Origin: Ascoidea asiatica
Lineage: Eukaryota; Ascomycota; Saccharomycetes; Ascoideales; Ascoideaceae
Assembly: GCA_001600695.1 (NCBI GenBank)
Contig: BCKQ01000005.1
Span: 384,593 to 448,592, forward strand
Direction: 5' to 3'
Length of the DNA: 64,000 bases
The translations under genes were made by a program, and so were the position numbers. Shown here piece by piece: positions 31,386 through 42,166 of the stretch. A model generated the notes under the pieces. It did no database searches. It had not been told where the DNA came from and saw nothing but the letters and a program-made list of their open reading frames with translations. Position 1 is the first letter of the stretch. The number at the start of each line of letters is the position of its first letter.

Positions 31386-34300
31386 TCATTTTCTATAGTC
31401 ATATATATCATCTAATAATGGTTCTATTATTCGAGTTTCTTTTTTTTCAAATTCATTTTCAATTTTTAATTTTTTAACTACTTTGAAATATATACCATTT
31501 AGTACTAAAATTCTTAACTCAGGTAGAATTGTAACAAAATAATTGAGATATTCTTTGAGACAATGAACAAATAATGTAATGAAAAGTTCGTATTCATTGA
31601 AATTTGGCTGCACCGGTAAATTCCTATCTTCATTGTATAAGTCAGTAAGCACACTTGTTTTAACATCATAAGAAAAACATTTCACGAAATTTAAAAAATT
31701 TAAATTCACTTCATTTTCAAAATTAGAACTATTTAAGTTGGCTTGCAATTCTTTCAAAATTTCGCTATAAAAATTAGATAGTTTTTCTGGAGGATCATTT
31801 GAAAATGTCAATATGAGTCTCTTTAATTTTCGTCTAGTCAATTTGCAATGATAACATTTGCAAGTTTTGAAGAAAGTGGTAATGAGTTCAAAATTTGATA
31901 TAAAGAATTGTTGAAAAAAATTGGGCAAAATTAAGGTTGTAAGCTTTTTCATCGAAAATCTAAGCGGATTGAAAAAAGAAAAAAGATAATAGTTATATCC
32001 GTTTTTGAAATTTTCTTCAAAATTACAACTAATTTCGTTTAGTTCAAATTCTGCCAAAACATGGAAACCTTTGCCAGAAAGAAGGTTATATTTCTTTAAT
32101 ACAGAAATATTTTCATTAAAACTTTTTGAATATCGATTTTTTTCAGAAACTTTCTCAACGGTCTCCCTGTTTTCATCCACAAATTCAGAATCATAGTCAG
32201 CAAATTTAGAATCCTCATTTTCTTCCAGAAAATAAGATACATCTGAATCAGAATACCCAACTTTTGAGGGATTTTCGGAAGAATCAAACATACCTACAGA
32301 GTCAATTTGTTGGTTAGGATCCAGTTTATTAGAAGATTCAAAAGATATTTGGAAGCTTTCATCAGGAACAGATATTTCAGCGGTGTCATTTTCTTGAACA
32401 TCTTTCAAGCAAATGTTTTCATCGGGAGAAGATGAAGAGTGTGTTGCCTTACTACCAAACTTAGAGAAGGATTTAAAAATATTACTTTGAACAGAATTTT
32501 TTTTTTTGGAATTTAGATTAAATGAAGGAAAAGATTCGATATCCGATACGGAAAAACTGGGATTTTTGTAGATTTTAGAAAATTCACTGAAACTTTGACC
32601 AGAATTTTTCACAGGAAGTCCATTACTATCTTCAGTTATAATATAATTACTAATTGACTCACAATCAGATACCACTGTTGGAAGACTTTGGGGTGCTATT
32701 TGCAAACTGTTATTAATATTCGAACGAGGAGATTTAGTTCGATCTTTATCAATTTTATCAGACAAAATAGTATGGTCAGTTAGTTTGTTATGATTAGCGG
32801 GTAGGGTTTTGAACTTTAATTCGGCTTTCATATTAGGAGTACAATCTTTTTCTAATATAGTGCCTTTCTTTAGTTTAGCGCAGCTAGAATTATTTTCTTT
32901 ATTCGTATCTACCGATAAATGTAAAGTATCTGATTTGGAAACCTCAGGCCAGTAGGTAGGAATATCACTGGAAAATAAATAAAGATAAAAGAATTCAAGA
33001 TTTAGTAAGGGCAAAAGACTTTTTTGAACAGTTATGTAACAATCTTGAATGTACGTGAAGTAAGGTAATTTACCATCGTTTTCTTTATTTAAAGTCTTAT
33101 TAACTTTGTTCATTTTCCCTAATGAAAATTCCTTTTGCAAATTATTTGGTTTCATTTTTGAGTTAAAATTTTCATTTTGACTAAATTTCTCTTCATCATT
33201 CAAACAATCGACTGGGAAAGTCAAAAATTTATCAAAGGAATTTTTAGGAAAATAATTTACTGCCTCTGATATCGGTTGCTTTACCTCTGTTTTACCAGTT
33301 AAATTTAATTTGGATATTTCTTCTTCATTAGCAAGAGTACAGTGAACTTGCTCTTCCGTTGTAAAATAATCTCCTTCAGCTGTAAGATCATTTATACTAT
33401 GTATAAAAGTAGAATTATCAAAAGAGTTTGAATTCAAGCTGTCTTGATTATTATCGAACCAAACGCCATCAATCAAAATATAATTTTCGCCTCTCGAATC
33501 CTGATTTGTTATATTCGTAAAATTATTACGAAGCTTATTAGCTACAGCATTTTCTTCATCGCTAAGAGAAAATTCCCCTGATGAGGAAGCTTGCTTTTCT
33601 GTAGCCGAGAGAGTCCCTGTATGAAAATCAGTTTCATTTTCCTCTACCAGCAGCAAATCTTCAGGAAAAATTGAATTCTTTTCTGAGAGAGAATATCTTA
33701 TGTCACCATTGTTGAAACCATATTTGAAAGTATTATTTTGATTGACTGGCTTCAACTTTAAAGCAAGCTTTTTCAATCCATACAATTTAGAAACAAATGA
33801 TTCAATCAAATGAAAAAAGCAAAAATTACAATAACAGCTGCTCTTTGTATCGTTCTTGGACATATTTTTATCAATGCTTTCAGATAAAGTTTGTGAGCAG
33901 TAAAAATTTAATTCCAAAGATATTAAGTTATTCGATAACATCAGCAAAAGAGAATCATCTATATCATAGAATTTATAATTGTTTGATTTATTGGAGAGTT
34001 CTGATTCAGAAGAGGATGAAATATCGGAGAAAGATGATAAACTGGAGGCAACCCCCAAGAAATTGTTATCTTTACTATTGTTGCTTAAAAATGATTTTTC
34101 ACCGACATGAAAATTTTTGATTATCAAAGCATTTAGCACTGTGAAGTCAAAACATTTTTTTTTCATTTGGCTTAAAATTTTCAAAGGGTAAGTGGATTCA
34201 TAATATACATATGTTTCTTCAACATCAGGGAGTAATAAATTTGATTTCAGTGATGATCTTTCTGAAAAACCATCTATTGAACTTTCAGATTGGTGAATGA

Positions 34301-37300
34301 ACGTAGGGCATTCTCTTTCAGATACGGTTTGAAAATTATTATTAGAGGTACGACATATATTAGATCTTTCCTGTTTCTCATATATTTTGCTAGTTGTGGA
34401 AATTATACTTTCGTTTTGAACTTTGATTTCAACATCAGATTCATCCTCCGAGCTGCACTCCAAAGAACTGACGAGGCTTTCCTCATCGTTAAAATCGTCC
34501 ACGAAAAATATTTCCTGTTTATTAATGGGTATTTTAGCAGCATTGATAGTACTTGAAATTTCTTTTTTTTGCAAACAATCTCTATCAGGTTTTGTGATAA
34601 CAGAATCACTGAAAGAATTACAAGTTGCATTAATTAACAAATTAACTTTGCTATTTCTATGATAGTTGCTAATAACCAAATATTTCACATTTTTGAAATC
34701 CGAATAAGACGTAAGTTTCAAAAAGTGCTTAGTAAAACTATCCTGAAAGTCATACTCTCCAGAATAAACTACTTCATAATTTAAGTACAAATTTAGCTCA
34801 GTTAAATATTCGGGTTTTAGTTGGCTTGACTGTAGTATTTTTGAGTTAGGAATAAAGTTGAAAGAAAAATTTTGAAGCCCAAAATATAGCTCCGGATTTT
34901 GAGTAAAAGTGTTATACTTAAATTGATTTATATTGTCGAAATAGCTAGAAAGACCATCCATTCTATCAAAATTTTCACCAAAGTTATAAATGTATAGGTA
35001 CGATAACTTTTTTAGACTAGCTAAAATCAAAGATAGATAGCCGGCTTGACTACTATTAAGCTCATTGTAGGAACCTATAATTAATCCTTTCAAAAGATTT
35101 GCCAAAGAAGGATTGCAAGAGACTAGTTTCCAAAGTAGTTCTATTTTTTTGTTTGAAACGTAAGTGAAATTCGAATCAAAATAGATTCCATTGGAATATA
35201 GAGGCACTCTAAATGCTGTTTTCAAATTGGATAAAACAGATTTTGTTTCTTTTCGACGAGTGAAATAATGAAGATTCTTATTTTTAGTGGGGAGAATTAT
35301 ATCCTGAAATTGGTGGCTCCCATAATTACCTCTAATATAAATGTTTCGAAAAAGTTTTTCTTGACAGTAACCATATACTCGTTTATTAGTTACAGCTAGT
35401 CTTCGTAAATCATATTGGTTTAAAAAGCAGACAATTGTTCTAAGTATTTCTTTTGGAAGCTTAGCTAAAGGAATTTTAAATCTGTTTCTTGAGTTTTTTT
35501 TTTTTTTTTTAAAAGAGCTGTTAGCGTTTTTTTTCTTATTAGAAGCTAGTTTAGTTGGAGTAGGGGTAATAACTTTCTTTTTCAATGTGCAACTTTTGAA
35601 ATCATTATAATCTGAGTCTTCCGAATCAGAGAATGGCTGTTTCAAAGTAGTTAAGGATTTTAATTTTTTTCCCTTAGAATTGAGAAAAGATAAATATTTC
35701 TTCAACCTTTTGGGCTTGAAATAAAGTCTCACCCGATATGAAGGCACTCTTTCCCAACTATCTTCTTTTATTTCTTTTGACTCGATGAGTATAATCGATT
35801 CCGAATCAGAACTAAACTCTGACGATATATCAATAATCAACTCTTCTGTAATAGTTTTAACTTCTTTATTTTGACATTCTTTTAAATCAGCTAAATTCTC
35901 GGTTTTATCAATTTTCAAGGTTAAGCTTTTTTCACCGTCCGCGTTATTTTCAAAGTTTTCAGAGATACTTTCTTTCAATCCATTTCCATTAATTGTACAG
36001 GTTTGGATGGTATTTTCCAAAGAAACATTATCTTGATTTTTCTGAATATTAATCTTTTCAATTAGTTGGGGCTTTAATTGATTAATAGGCAATGTACTTT
36101 CATAGTTTATGTTTTCAACTTGTTTTTTTGTATTAATGCCCATAGAAGTTATAACCGGAAAGCAAGAAGACTTTTGAATTTCTTGATTCTGTTGAAAAAA
36201 ATCCTTTTGCTCATTTTCTACTTTAATTTGAGCAAAAGGATGTTGAGCTTGGATCTTGTTCAATGTTTCAGTTTGAGCCATATTATTCAACGATTTACTT
36301 AAGTGTTCGTTGTTTTTATTTATTGTTTCAGTTACTGAATTCTGAAAATCAATCTTAGAATAATAGCTTTCATTTGACATATTACAGTTTGTGAAGGAAG
36401 AATGGGGGAAATTTGAATTCTGTGCGAATTCAAAATTTAAGTTTTTATTCAAAAGATTTTGAGAGCCTGTTTTAAAAGAGTGTAATTGATTGAGATTAGA
36501 GCTATTCATTTGAAAATTGTTGATATGGGAATTGCTTTTAAGCTGCAGATTACTTATTTTTGGAACATTGCTATGAACATTAGGAGCATTATAAAAGCCA
36601 TTAGGAATATTATAACAAGCATTAGGGTTATTGTAATAAGCATTGTAATTAGTATTAGGGTTATTTCTATTTCTATTATTGGGTTGAATAGTGTTATAGT
36701 TATTTATTTGAAAATTGTTGTTGTTTTGAAAATTTATATTTTGTAAATTGTTTTTACAGTTGCGAAAATTATAATCATCGACTTCAGTATATACTTTTCT
36801 ATTGACAGAGTTTTGCGGATTGTTGCTACCTGGGAAACATTGGTGATTGTAAGGTTGAATGTTTGGATTGATGTTTTGATAAGTATTTTGAAAATTATTC
36901 TCATAGTAATTCTGATACTTAATATCATGAGAATCAGTGTAAATATTATTTTCGAAATTATTCAGATATTTTTTATTTTCACTATTATTACCTAAAGAAA
37001 TGTTATTATTGTATCTCCAATTCAGATTTCTTGAAGAGTTATTTACTTCAGGCGCTAATTTCGATGAAGGAGTATTATTATAGATTTCTGGACTTATGAT
37101 TGTGTAAGAGTTATGTAAGTTTAAGATTTGATTAGGCCTTTCTAAGCAAATATTGGAATTAGAATTTACGGAAGAAGAACACTGATACATAGGTTTATTA
37201 ATAATGCTTTGAGGTTGAGTGTTGGCATTAGGTAAATTATTTATTGATAATAAAGTTTGATTGGCCATTAAATATGATTTCTTATTGGCTGAAATATTGG

Positions 37301-37568
37301 AATTTGGATAATTAAAATAGTTATTCTGAGTGATATTTCCATTGGATTTCATCATATAAATGGGAGATTTAAGATTCTGATTTATACTTACATTACTTGG
37401 AATCAAATTTTGTTGATTAAAAGAGTTTAGGCTTATTGGATCATTTTGAAAGCACGTATGTGTTGAATTATTAGATTGATAAGGAGTTTGAGTTTCAGAT
37501 TGCCAATTAGAATCTTGTAGATTACTATCCAATTGAGCTGGATCATTTAATAGAAAGTTTATGTTCAT
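31386..37568 (-). CDS. very large F-box protein with Asn-rich N-terminus
   Basis: The ORF encodes 2060 residues; the start is the ATG at 37568, two codons inside the longest frame. Residues 1 to about 450 are Asn/Gln-rich and prion-like, followed by an acidic/Ser region. A clear F-box lies near 695-745 (IPLAKLPKEILRTIVCFLNQ and YDLRRLAVTNKRVYGYC). The region after it has LRR-like segments (LKGLIIGSYNEL, LTELNLYLNYEVV, LKKLALKLKP, LTTLILPNFFQQ) separated by long disordered acidic inserts. F-box proteins link substrates to Skp1-cullin ubiquitin ligases. I do not recognise an S. cerevisiae orthologue; most yeast F-box proteins are far shorter. Confidence 0.8.
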   Translation of the reverse strand: MNINFLLNDPAQLDSNLQDSNWQSETQTPYQSNNSTHTCFQNDPISLNSFNQQNLIPSNVSINQNLKSPIYMMKSNGNITQNNYFNYPNSNISANKKSYLMANQTLLSINNLPNANTQPQSIINKPMYQCSSSVNSNSNICLERPNQILNLHNSYTIISPEIYNNTPSSKLAPEVNNSSRNLNWRYNNNISLGNNSENKKYLNNFENNIYTDSHDIKYQNYYENNFQNTYQNINPNIQPYNHQCFPGSNNPQNSVNRKVYTEVDDYNFRNCKNNLQNINFQNNNNFQINNYNTIQPNNRNRNNPNTNYNAYYNNPNACYNIPNGFYNAPNVHSNVPKISNLQLKSNSHINNFQMNSSNLNQLHSFKTGSQNLLNKNLNFEFAQNSNFPHSSFTNCNMSNESYYSKIDFQNSVTETINKNNEHLSKSLNNMAQTETLNKIQAQHPFAQIKVENEQKDFFQQNQEIQKSSCFPVITSMGINTKKQVENINYESTLPINQLKPQLIEKINIQKNQDNVSLENTIQTCTINGNGLKESISENFENNADGEKSLTLKIDKTENLADLKECQNKEVKTITEELIIDISSEFSSDSESIILIESKEIKEDSWERVPSYRVRLYFKPKRLKKYLSFLNSKGKKLKSLTTLKQPFSDSEDSDYNDFKSCTLKKKVITPTPTKLASNKKKNANSSFKKKKKNSRNRFKIPLAKLPKEILRTIVCFLNQYDLRRLAVTNKRVYGYCQEKLFRNIYIRGNYGSHQFQDIILPTKNKNLHYFTRRKETKSVLSNLKTAFRVPLYSNGIYFDSNFTYVSNKKIELLWKLVSCNPSLANLLKGLIIGSYNELNSSQAGYLSLILASLKKLSYLYIYNFGENFDRMDGLSSYFDNINQFKYNTFTQNPELYFGLQNFSFNFIPNSKILQSSQLKPEYLTELNLYLNYEVVYSGEYDFQDSFTKHFLKLTSYSDFKNVKYLVISNYHRNSKVNLLINATCNSFSDSVITKPDRDCLQKKEISSTINAAKIPINKQEIFFVDDFNDEESLVSSLECSSEDESDVEIKVQNESIISTTSKIYEKQERSNICRTSNNNFQTVSERECPTFIHQSESSIDGFSERSSLKSNLLLPDVEETYVYYESTYPLKILSQMKKKCFDFTVLNALIIKNFHVGEKSFLSNNSKDNNFLGVASSLSSFSDISSSSESELSNKSNNYKFYDIDDSLLLMLSNNLISLELNFYCSQTLSESIDKNMSKNDTKSSCYCNFCFFHLIESFVSKLYGLKKLALKLKPVNQNNTFKYGFNNGDIRYSLSEKNSIFPEDLLLVEENETDFHTGTLSATEKQASSSGEFSLSDEENAVANKLRNNFTNITNQDSRGENYILIDGVWFDNNQDSLNSNSFDNSTFIHSINDLTAEGDYFTTEEQVHCTLANEEEISKLNLTGKTEVKQPISEAVNYFPKNSFDKFLTFPVDCLNDEEKFSQNENFNSKMKPNNLQKEFSLGKMNKVNKTLNKENDGKLPYFTYIQDCYITVQKSLLPLLNLEFFYLYLFSSDIPTYWPEVSKSDTLHLSVDTNKENNSSCAKLKKGTILEKDCTPNMKAELKFKTLPANHNKLTDHTILSDKIDKDRTKSPRSNINNSLQIAPQSLPTVVSDCESISNYIITEDSNGLPVKNSGQSFSEFSKIYKNPSFSVSDIESFPSFNLNSKKKNSVQSNIFKSFSKFGSKATHSSSSPDENICLKDVQENDTAEISVPDESFQISFESSNKLDPNQQIDSVGMFDSSENPSKVGYSDSDVSYFLEENEDSKFADYDSEFVDENRETVEKVSEKNRYSKSFNENISVLKKYNLLSGKGFHVLAEFELNEISCNFEENFKNGYNYYLFSFFNPLRFSMKKLTTLILPNFFQQFFISNFELITTFFKTCKCYHCKLTRRKLKRLILTFSNDPPEKLSNFYSEILKELQANLNSSNFENEVNLNFLNFVKCFSYDVKTSVLTDLYNEDRNLPVQPNFNEYELFITLFVHCLKEYLNYFVTILPELRILVLNGIYFKVVKKLKIENEFEKKETRIIEPLLDDIYDYRK

Positions 37569-38347
37569 GAACAAAGGTTGGCTTCATTTATGCTTGCAAA
37601 TTTTCAAATCTATGAAAGATTCTTTGTTAGCAAGTAATAAAAAGGAAAGCGAATATTTTTTGAACAAAATCAATTAGGTATAAAAACAAAAAACTGCATG
37701 AATCGAGTAAGGATTGAAAAAAGATTGAATTGAAAGTGATAGTCAGTAAGCAACAATAATTGTAAAAAAATTCAAAGAAATGCAATTGAAATATCGATAT
37801 CATAAGTTTATAATAGTATTTTTAATTCTTGATAATATTTGTATCCGATAAATATTCCAAAATTTAAAGCTTCAATAGTTATTCAAAAGCAAATACAATG
37901 GAATAACGTTATTCAAGTTTTTCTGCACCGCTAAGGTTACAGTAATTTTGGTGGTTTATTGAAGTGGAAAACCACGAAAAGCTTTTTAAGTTAACTTTAA
38001 AGTGACCCGTTACACTGGATTTGAAATAAATATTCAGCGGTAAGTATCGTTTATAATAGGTATAGAGTACGCAAGTATACTTAACTCTGCATATGTATTT
38101 TAGGACCAGACTTAGGGATGTTCTATTTGAAAATCATCTGGAACCTTCTTTTGATTCGTTTCCTTTATTGTAGTAATGAAAACACTGTTAGGCTATTTTT
38201 TAAAATCCTTTTTATTAATCTTGAAAAAAGTTCAAAGAACATTTTGTTTATCTGGGTTAAATTCATTATCAGAAAAACTAAAAATAACACAATTTTCTTT
38301 TGTTTCTAAAATATTATTATTCAAACTTACAAACATATTAAATCAAA
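37569..38347. promoter_or_regulatory. divergent promoter F-box gene / FES1, with candidate 5' UTR intron
   Basis: This 779-bp gap separates the two divergent genes. On the plus strand a GTAAGT at 38041, TACTTAAC near 38078 and TTTTAG at 38103 could be a 64-nt intron in the FES1 leader. A 63-codon ORF at 38118 would then be an upstream ORF. No other gene is seen. Confidence 0.4.
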
Positions 38348-39259
38348 ATGGATAAACTTTTGCAATGGTCAACTGCTCAAGGTGATTCCGAAGCTTCTAA
38401 AAAAGTAGGTGCACCAGATCCAGAGCTTCTAGCCCAGCTATTTGGTCAAAAAATTGATGATCCGACTTTAATGGTTCAAAATTTCCAAGTAATCAACAAT
38501 CCAGAATCAACCATGGAGGCAAAAGAAATTGCTTTTGAAAATTTTGAAATGCTAATAGAAAACCTCGACAATGCTAATAATATACAAAATCTAAAATTAT
38601 GGGAACCATTATTAAATCAATTGAAATCTCCCGAAACTTCTTTCAGAACTTTTGCATGCTCGATAATTGGAACGGCTGTTCAAAACAATCCACAATCTCA
38701 ATTAAATTTCATTTCTTATGATAATTCTTTGAAATCCATTATTGATTTATGTTTAAATGATGATTCTGTCGATGTCAAATCTAAAGCATTATATGCTTTG
38801 TCTTCTCTTTGCAGACAATGTAAGGAAGCCTGTGATGTTTTTAATACTAATAATGGTTGGGATATTTTTCCTTTTATTATTCAAAATCAATCTCTTTTTG
38901 AAAATAAAAAAATTCAGTTTCGAATACTATCTCTCTTATCTTCTTTAATATCAACAGGTTTTGATTCTCAGATGGAAAATTTCATTCATGACGAAAAAAT
39001 TATTAGTTTATTGGAAAATTCAATCAGATCATATCTTCTGCCATCCTCAGCTCCAAATATCAATTGTATTGATAAAACAGTAAATATAATTTCACAATTG
39101 ATAACTGAGAGTTGTAAATTCTATTCAAATGAAACTGACCTCATTGTATCTATATTCAAATTAGTTGATACAGTTAAAGATATGATATCTGACGAAGACT
39201 ACAAGGTTTTAAAAATATTTTCAAATGTTGCTTTCATAAAAAAAAGCAGAAATCTATAA
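38348..39259 (+). CDS. FES1: Hsp70 nucleotide exchange factor Fes1
   Basis: The 303-residue protein matches Fes1/HspBP1 from its first residues (MDKLLQWSTAQGDSE, then DPELLAQLFG, DDPTLMVQNFQVI and AKEIAFENFEMLIENLDNAN). Armadillo repeats follow (SFRTFACSIIGTAVQNNPQS, VDVKSKALYALSSLCRQC). Fes1 releases ADP from cytosolic Hsp70 (Ssa) and directs misfolded proteins to the proteasome. The length is close to the 290 residues of S. cerevisiae Fes1. It converges with EME1/MMS4, with only 83 bp between stop codons. Confidence 0.96.
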   Translation: MDKLLQWSTAQGDSEASKKVGAPDPELLAQLFGQKIDDPTLMVQNFQVINNPESTMEAKEIAFENFEMLIENLDNANNIQNLKLWEPLLNQLKSPETSFRTFACSIIGTAVQNNPQSQLNFISYDNSLKSIIDLCLNDDSVDVKSKALYALSSLCRQCKEACDVFNTNNGWDIFPFIIQNQSLFENKKIQFRILSLLSSLISTGFDSQMENFIHDEKIISLLENSIRSYLLPSSAPNINCIDKTVNIISQLITESCKFYSNETDLIVSIFKLVDTVKDMISDEDYKVLKIFSNVAFIKKSRNL

Positions 39260-39342
39260 TTTTTTTTATAATTCAAATAATATATAGTCTCTAAGTATAA
39301 TACAATAAAATTGCATCTATTTTTGATTTTTTTTGTCTCTCT

Positions 39343-41635
39343 CTAGCTCAAAAATTCATTAGGATCATTTGAAGTAAATAATGTTTTCAAAGATGCTTCA
39401 ATTGAATCTCTGCAAAGCTTTTTTCCATCTGGGCCCAATCCTAATCCTTTACCTTCGGAAAACACTTTTGAAAGAGAAGTCATCGAAGGAAATTTTTTAC
39501 TAACTCTCTCGGCTATTCCAGATGTCATGAATTTCAATTGTTGCAATGAATTAAAATATGAATCATATGCAGATTTTCCTGATTTTATAACTCCAACATT
39601 GGAAAATTCACTGAATCGAATCACTGCTTCATAAATCGACCCCGATAATGTATAAGTAAGTGAGTTTATCCACTCAAGACCATCATGAACTCCACGAATT
39701 GGGAATATAGATATTTTAAGATCAATTTCTAGTTTGATTAATGACATTTCAAATTCTTCACTAGATAAGCATATATCAACTAATTTCTTTTTTTTCTTTT
39801 TTTTAGACGAAGCTTTTCGATTTGCAGTATCTGAATTTTCAGAGGTTTCGGATTCTTTCATAATACTTCTGACTTTGTTTGAATAATCTCTATTACTAGC
39901 ACTGGACAATTTTTGAAGAAACGACTGGTATCCTTCTATAATGATTATTCTAATATCTGTATTTTTGTATTCGGGATAGCCTAAAATTTCTGATTTAATT
40001 GTTTTATCTTGTATCTTTTTAGCAATATCACTAGCTGAATAGTAATATGCTACAGCTCTTTCTTTTTTTTTTGTTTCTGGTATTGGTAAAAAAATATCCA
40101 TTTCCTTATTATATTCAGATTGCAAAGTTCGTGTCCAGGTTATAATGGGTAAATTATGAATAGTTGTTATGGGACAAAAGATTGCAGGACTTAAAAATTC
40201 TTTAAGATCTACCTTGCTTTTTAAATAGTCGAAAATGGCTTTATCAAATTCTATTGTTATTTCAGCAAGCATTTCTTCTTTAGTTCGCTTACTTTTGTTC
40301 AATGAAGCAAGCAACTTTTTATCGTAATCTTTTAAGTTAATGTTTTTTTCAGAAACAGAATATGGGAAGGTATTTGATCTTCTACCTATTGAGGCCCTTT
40401 CTGTGAAAACTGGGTTAGTTTTGGATCGTTTTGAAGGATCAGATATATCGTTCCTTCCTAGCTTATTTCTTCTTTTAGGAACTGACGGAGATGTTGAAAT
40501 TATTGGATCAGAATCAAAATTATCGGGTTTAAAAGAAGTTTCTTCTCTCACCAAATTATGAGATTGTTTAGAATTAATGTTCTATTGTCGAAAGATAATT
40601 GCAAGGTTAGTAATTAAGCTAGTTTATAAAAATGATGGGAAATTTGTTCCTAAACATTTAATACATACGAAAGATATGCTACTCCTTTTACCACTATTTG
40701 ATATTTCTTCAGAAATAATATCGAGATTAGAAGCGGTGAAATTGGTTCCTTCTAAAAATGAAATATCTGACAATGCGTCAGAATTTTTTGGACTAGATAA
40801 TATTTTAATTGTGGAAACTTGGAAAGATTTGGACTTTAAAGATGTCTTAGTAGTGTTTTTTCCAGAAAGCTTCTGAAAAGATTTTTTTGATTTTTTTTCT
40901 ATCTCAGGTAATGGGGTCCATAAAGTTGAATCTATATCTGAAAGCATACTGTCGCTAATAGAGCTTTTTCGATTTGCTTGTCTAGGGGAAGAGTTTAACT
41001 GATTCAATACTGATATTTTGATTGATTTCATCGGAGTGGCATGAATATTCTTATTTTCACCGAGATTTTTCCTTTGCATTTTTTCTTTGCAAGTTTTATC
41101 TTGTTCATCAGTTTCTGTCTCTAATTCACTAAGCTCTATTACCTCCTTCAATTTTTCATTATAGTCTTTTAGGTTATTTTGTGACTTTTCAATGGTGTTT
41201 TTTTCTAAAAAGTCTAGCTCCAGATCTGAACTGGAACTATCGAACCTACAGTTATAGTTATTCCACAATGATCTAGTGGATTTTTCAACCCCCTTAGGAG
41301 AAGAAAATTCATCTATTATTTCTATTGAATTAACTTGAGGCTCACTGAAAATTGTTTTTTTTTTTAAAGGCTTGCAAACATTACCTTTCTTTTTTGCTAT
41401 TTTTTTTTTTTTTATTGGAGATGAGTTTTTTTGTTCAAGTAAATTCTTTTTGGAACTAAAATTTGTAAGCATTGAAGGCTAGTTAGTAATCGCAGATCTC
41501 ATTGAGCTGAATGATATAAACAAATTGAAAAATATATTTTACATACAGAGTTTGTGAAGAGTTATTTTTCTTAGAAGATACCTGACTTCCAAATGTCTCC
41601 TCGGTATCAAGGCAAATTGGTTCATATTGGGACAT
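39343..41635 (-). CDS. MMS4: Eme1/Mms4, non-catalytic subunit of Mus81 endonuclease (three exons)
   Basis: The gene was assembled from splice signals. Exon 1 is 41547-41635 (starts MSQYEPICLDTEETFGSQ), intron 1 41456-41546 (GTATGT, TACTAAC, TTTTAG), exon 2 40669-41455, intron 2 40582-40668 (GTATGT, TACTAAC, AATAG), and exon 3 39343-40581. Phases agree and give 704 residues, near the 691 of S. cerevisiae Mms4. The C-terminal half has the Eme1 ERCC4-like region (TWTRTLQSEYNKEMDIFLP, RAVAYYYSASDIAKKI, RIIIIEGYQSFLQ) without the catalytic GDx(n)ERKx3D. With Mus81 it cuts stalled forks and recombination intermediates. The N-terminus is Ser/Lys-rich, the part that is phosphorylated by cell-cycle kinases in yeast. 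Unspliced reading would give two unrelated-looking ORFs. Confidence 0.9.
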
Positions 41636-42166
41636 TTCATCAAGTAATTGATTAAGGGAGAGTTCTTCTAAAGATCGAAAATTACGAATTCTTATTTTCT
41701 TGAATCTTTTGATTTATTCAATTTTAGTAATTCTTAAACCAGAGACAAGAGGAAATCCGGTTTTTTTTATTTGGATGGTTTCTTTTGCAAAAAGAAAAAC
41801 TAGAGTCAAAGTTAAATTTTAACTTTGATAACCAAAACAAATACTGAATCCAGCAACGTTTACGGTTGTTTACAGATTATTTTGGGTTTACTCGAAAAAT
41901 TCAAATACCGTTACCGCATGTTTTTTTTGGCACTAAAGATGAGAGAATGTTTTCGGTGAGTTATGATAGTTTATTTTGCAATTTTCTGATAGTATGAAAG
42001 CAATTTCTAATAAGAAGAAAATCTGCTTTATAATATTGAGAGCTTTGGAAGTAAAAAAACTATTTGATTCTATTATACAAAATAAAACAATTATCACCAC
42101 TTTGAGAAGCAGGTCAAAAACTGAATAGAACATCTATAAACATAAAATACATAACATAATATAAAA
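41636..42166. promoter_or_regulatory. upstream region of EME1/MMS4
   Basis: This 531-bp gap lies between the EME1/MMS4 start and the SIF2 stop, both on the minus strand. It holds a TTACGGTTGTTTAC stretch near 41859 but no ACGCGT box. No gene is seen. Confidence 0.4.

Noticed and set aside
38118-38309. 63-codon ORF before FES1 as a separate gene
   Set aside because: It is Ile/Phe-rich with no conserved feature; at most an upstream ORF in the FES1 leader.
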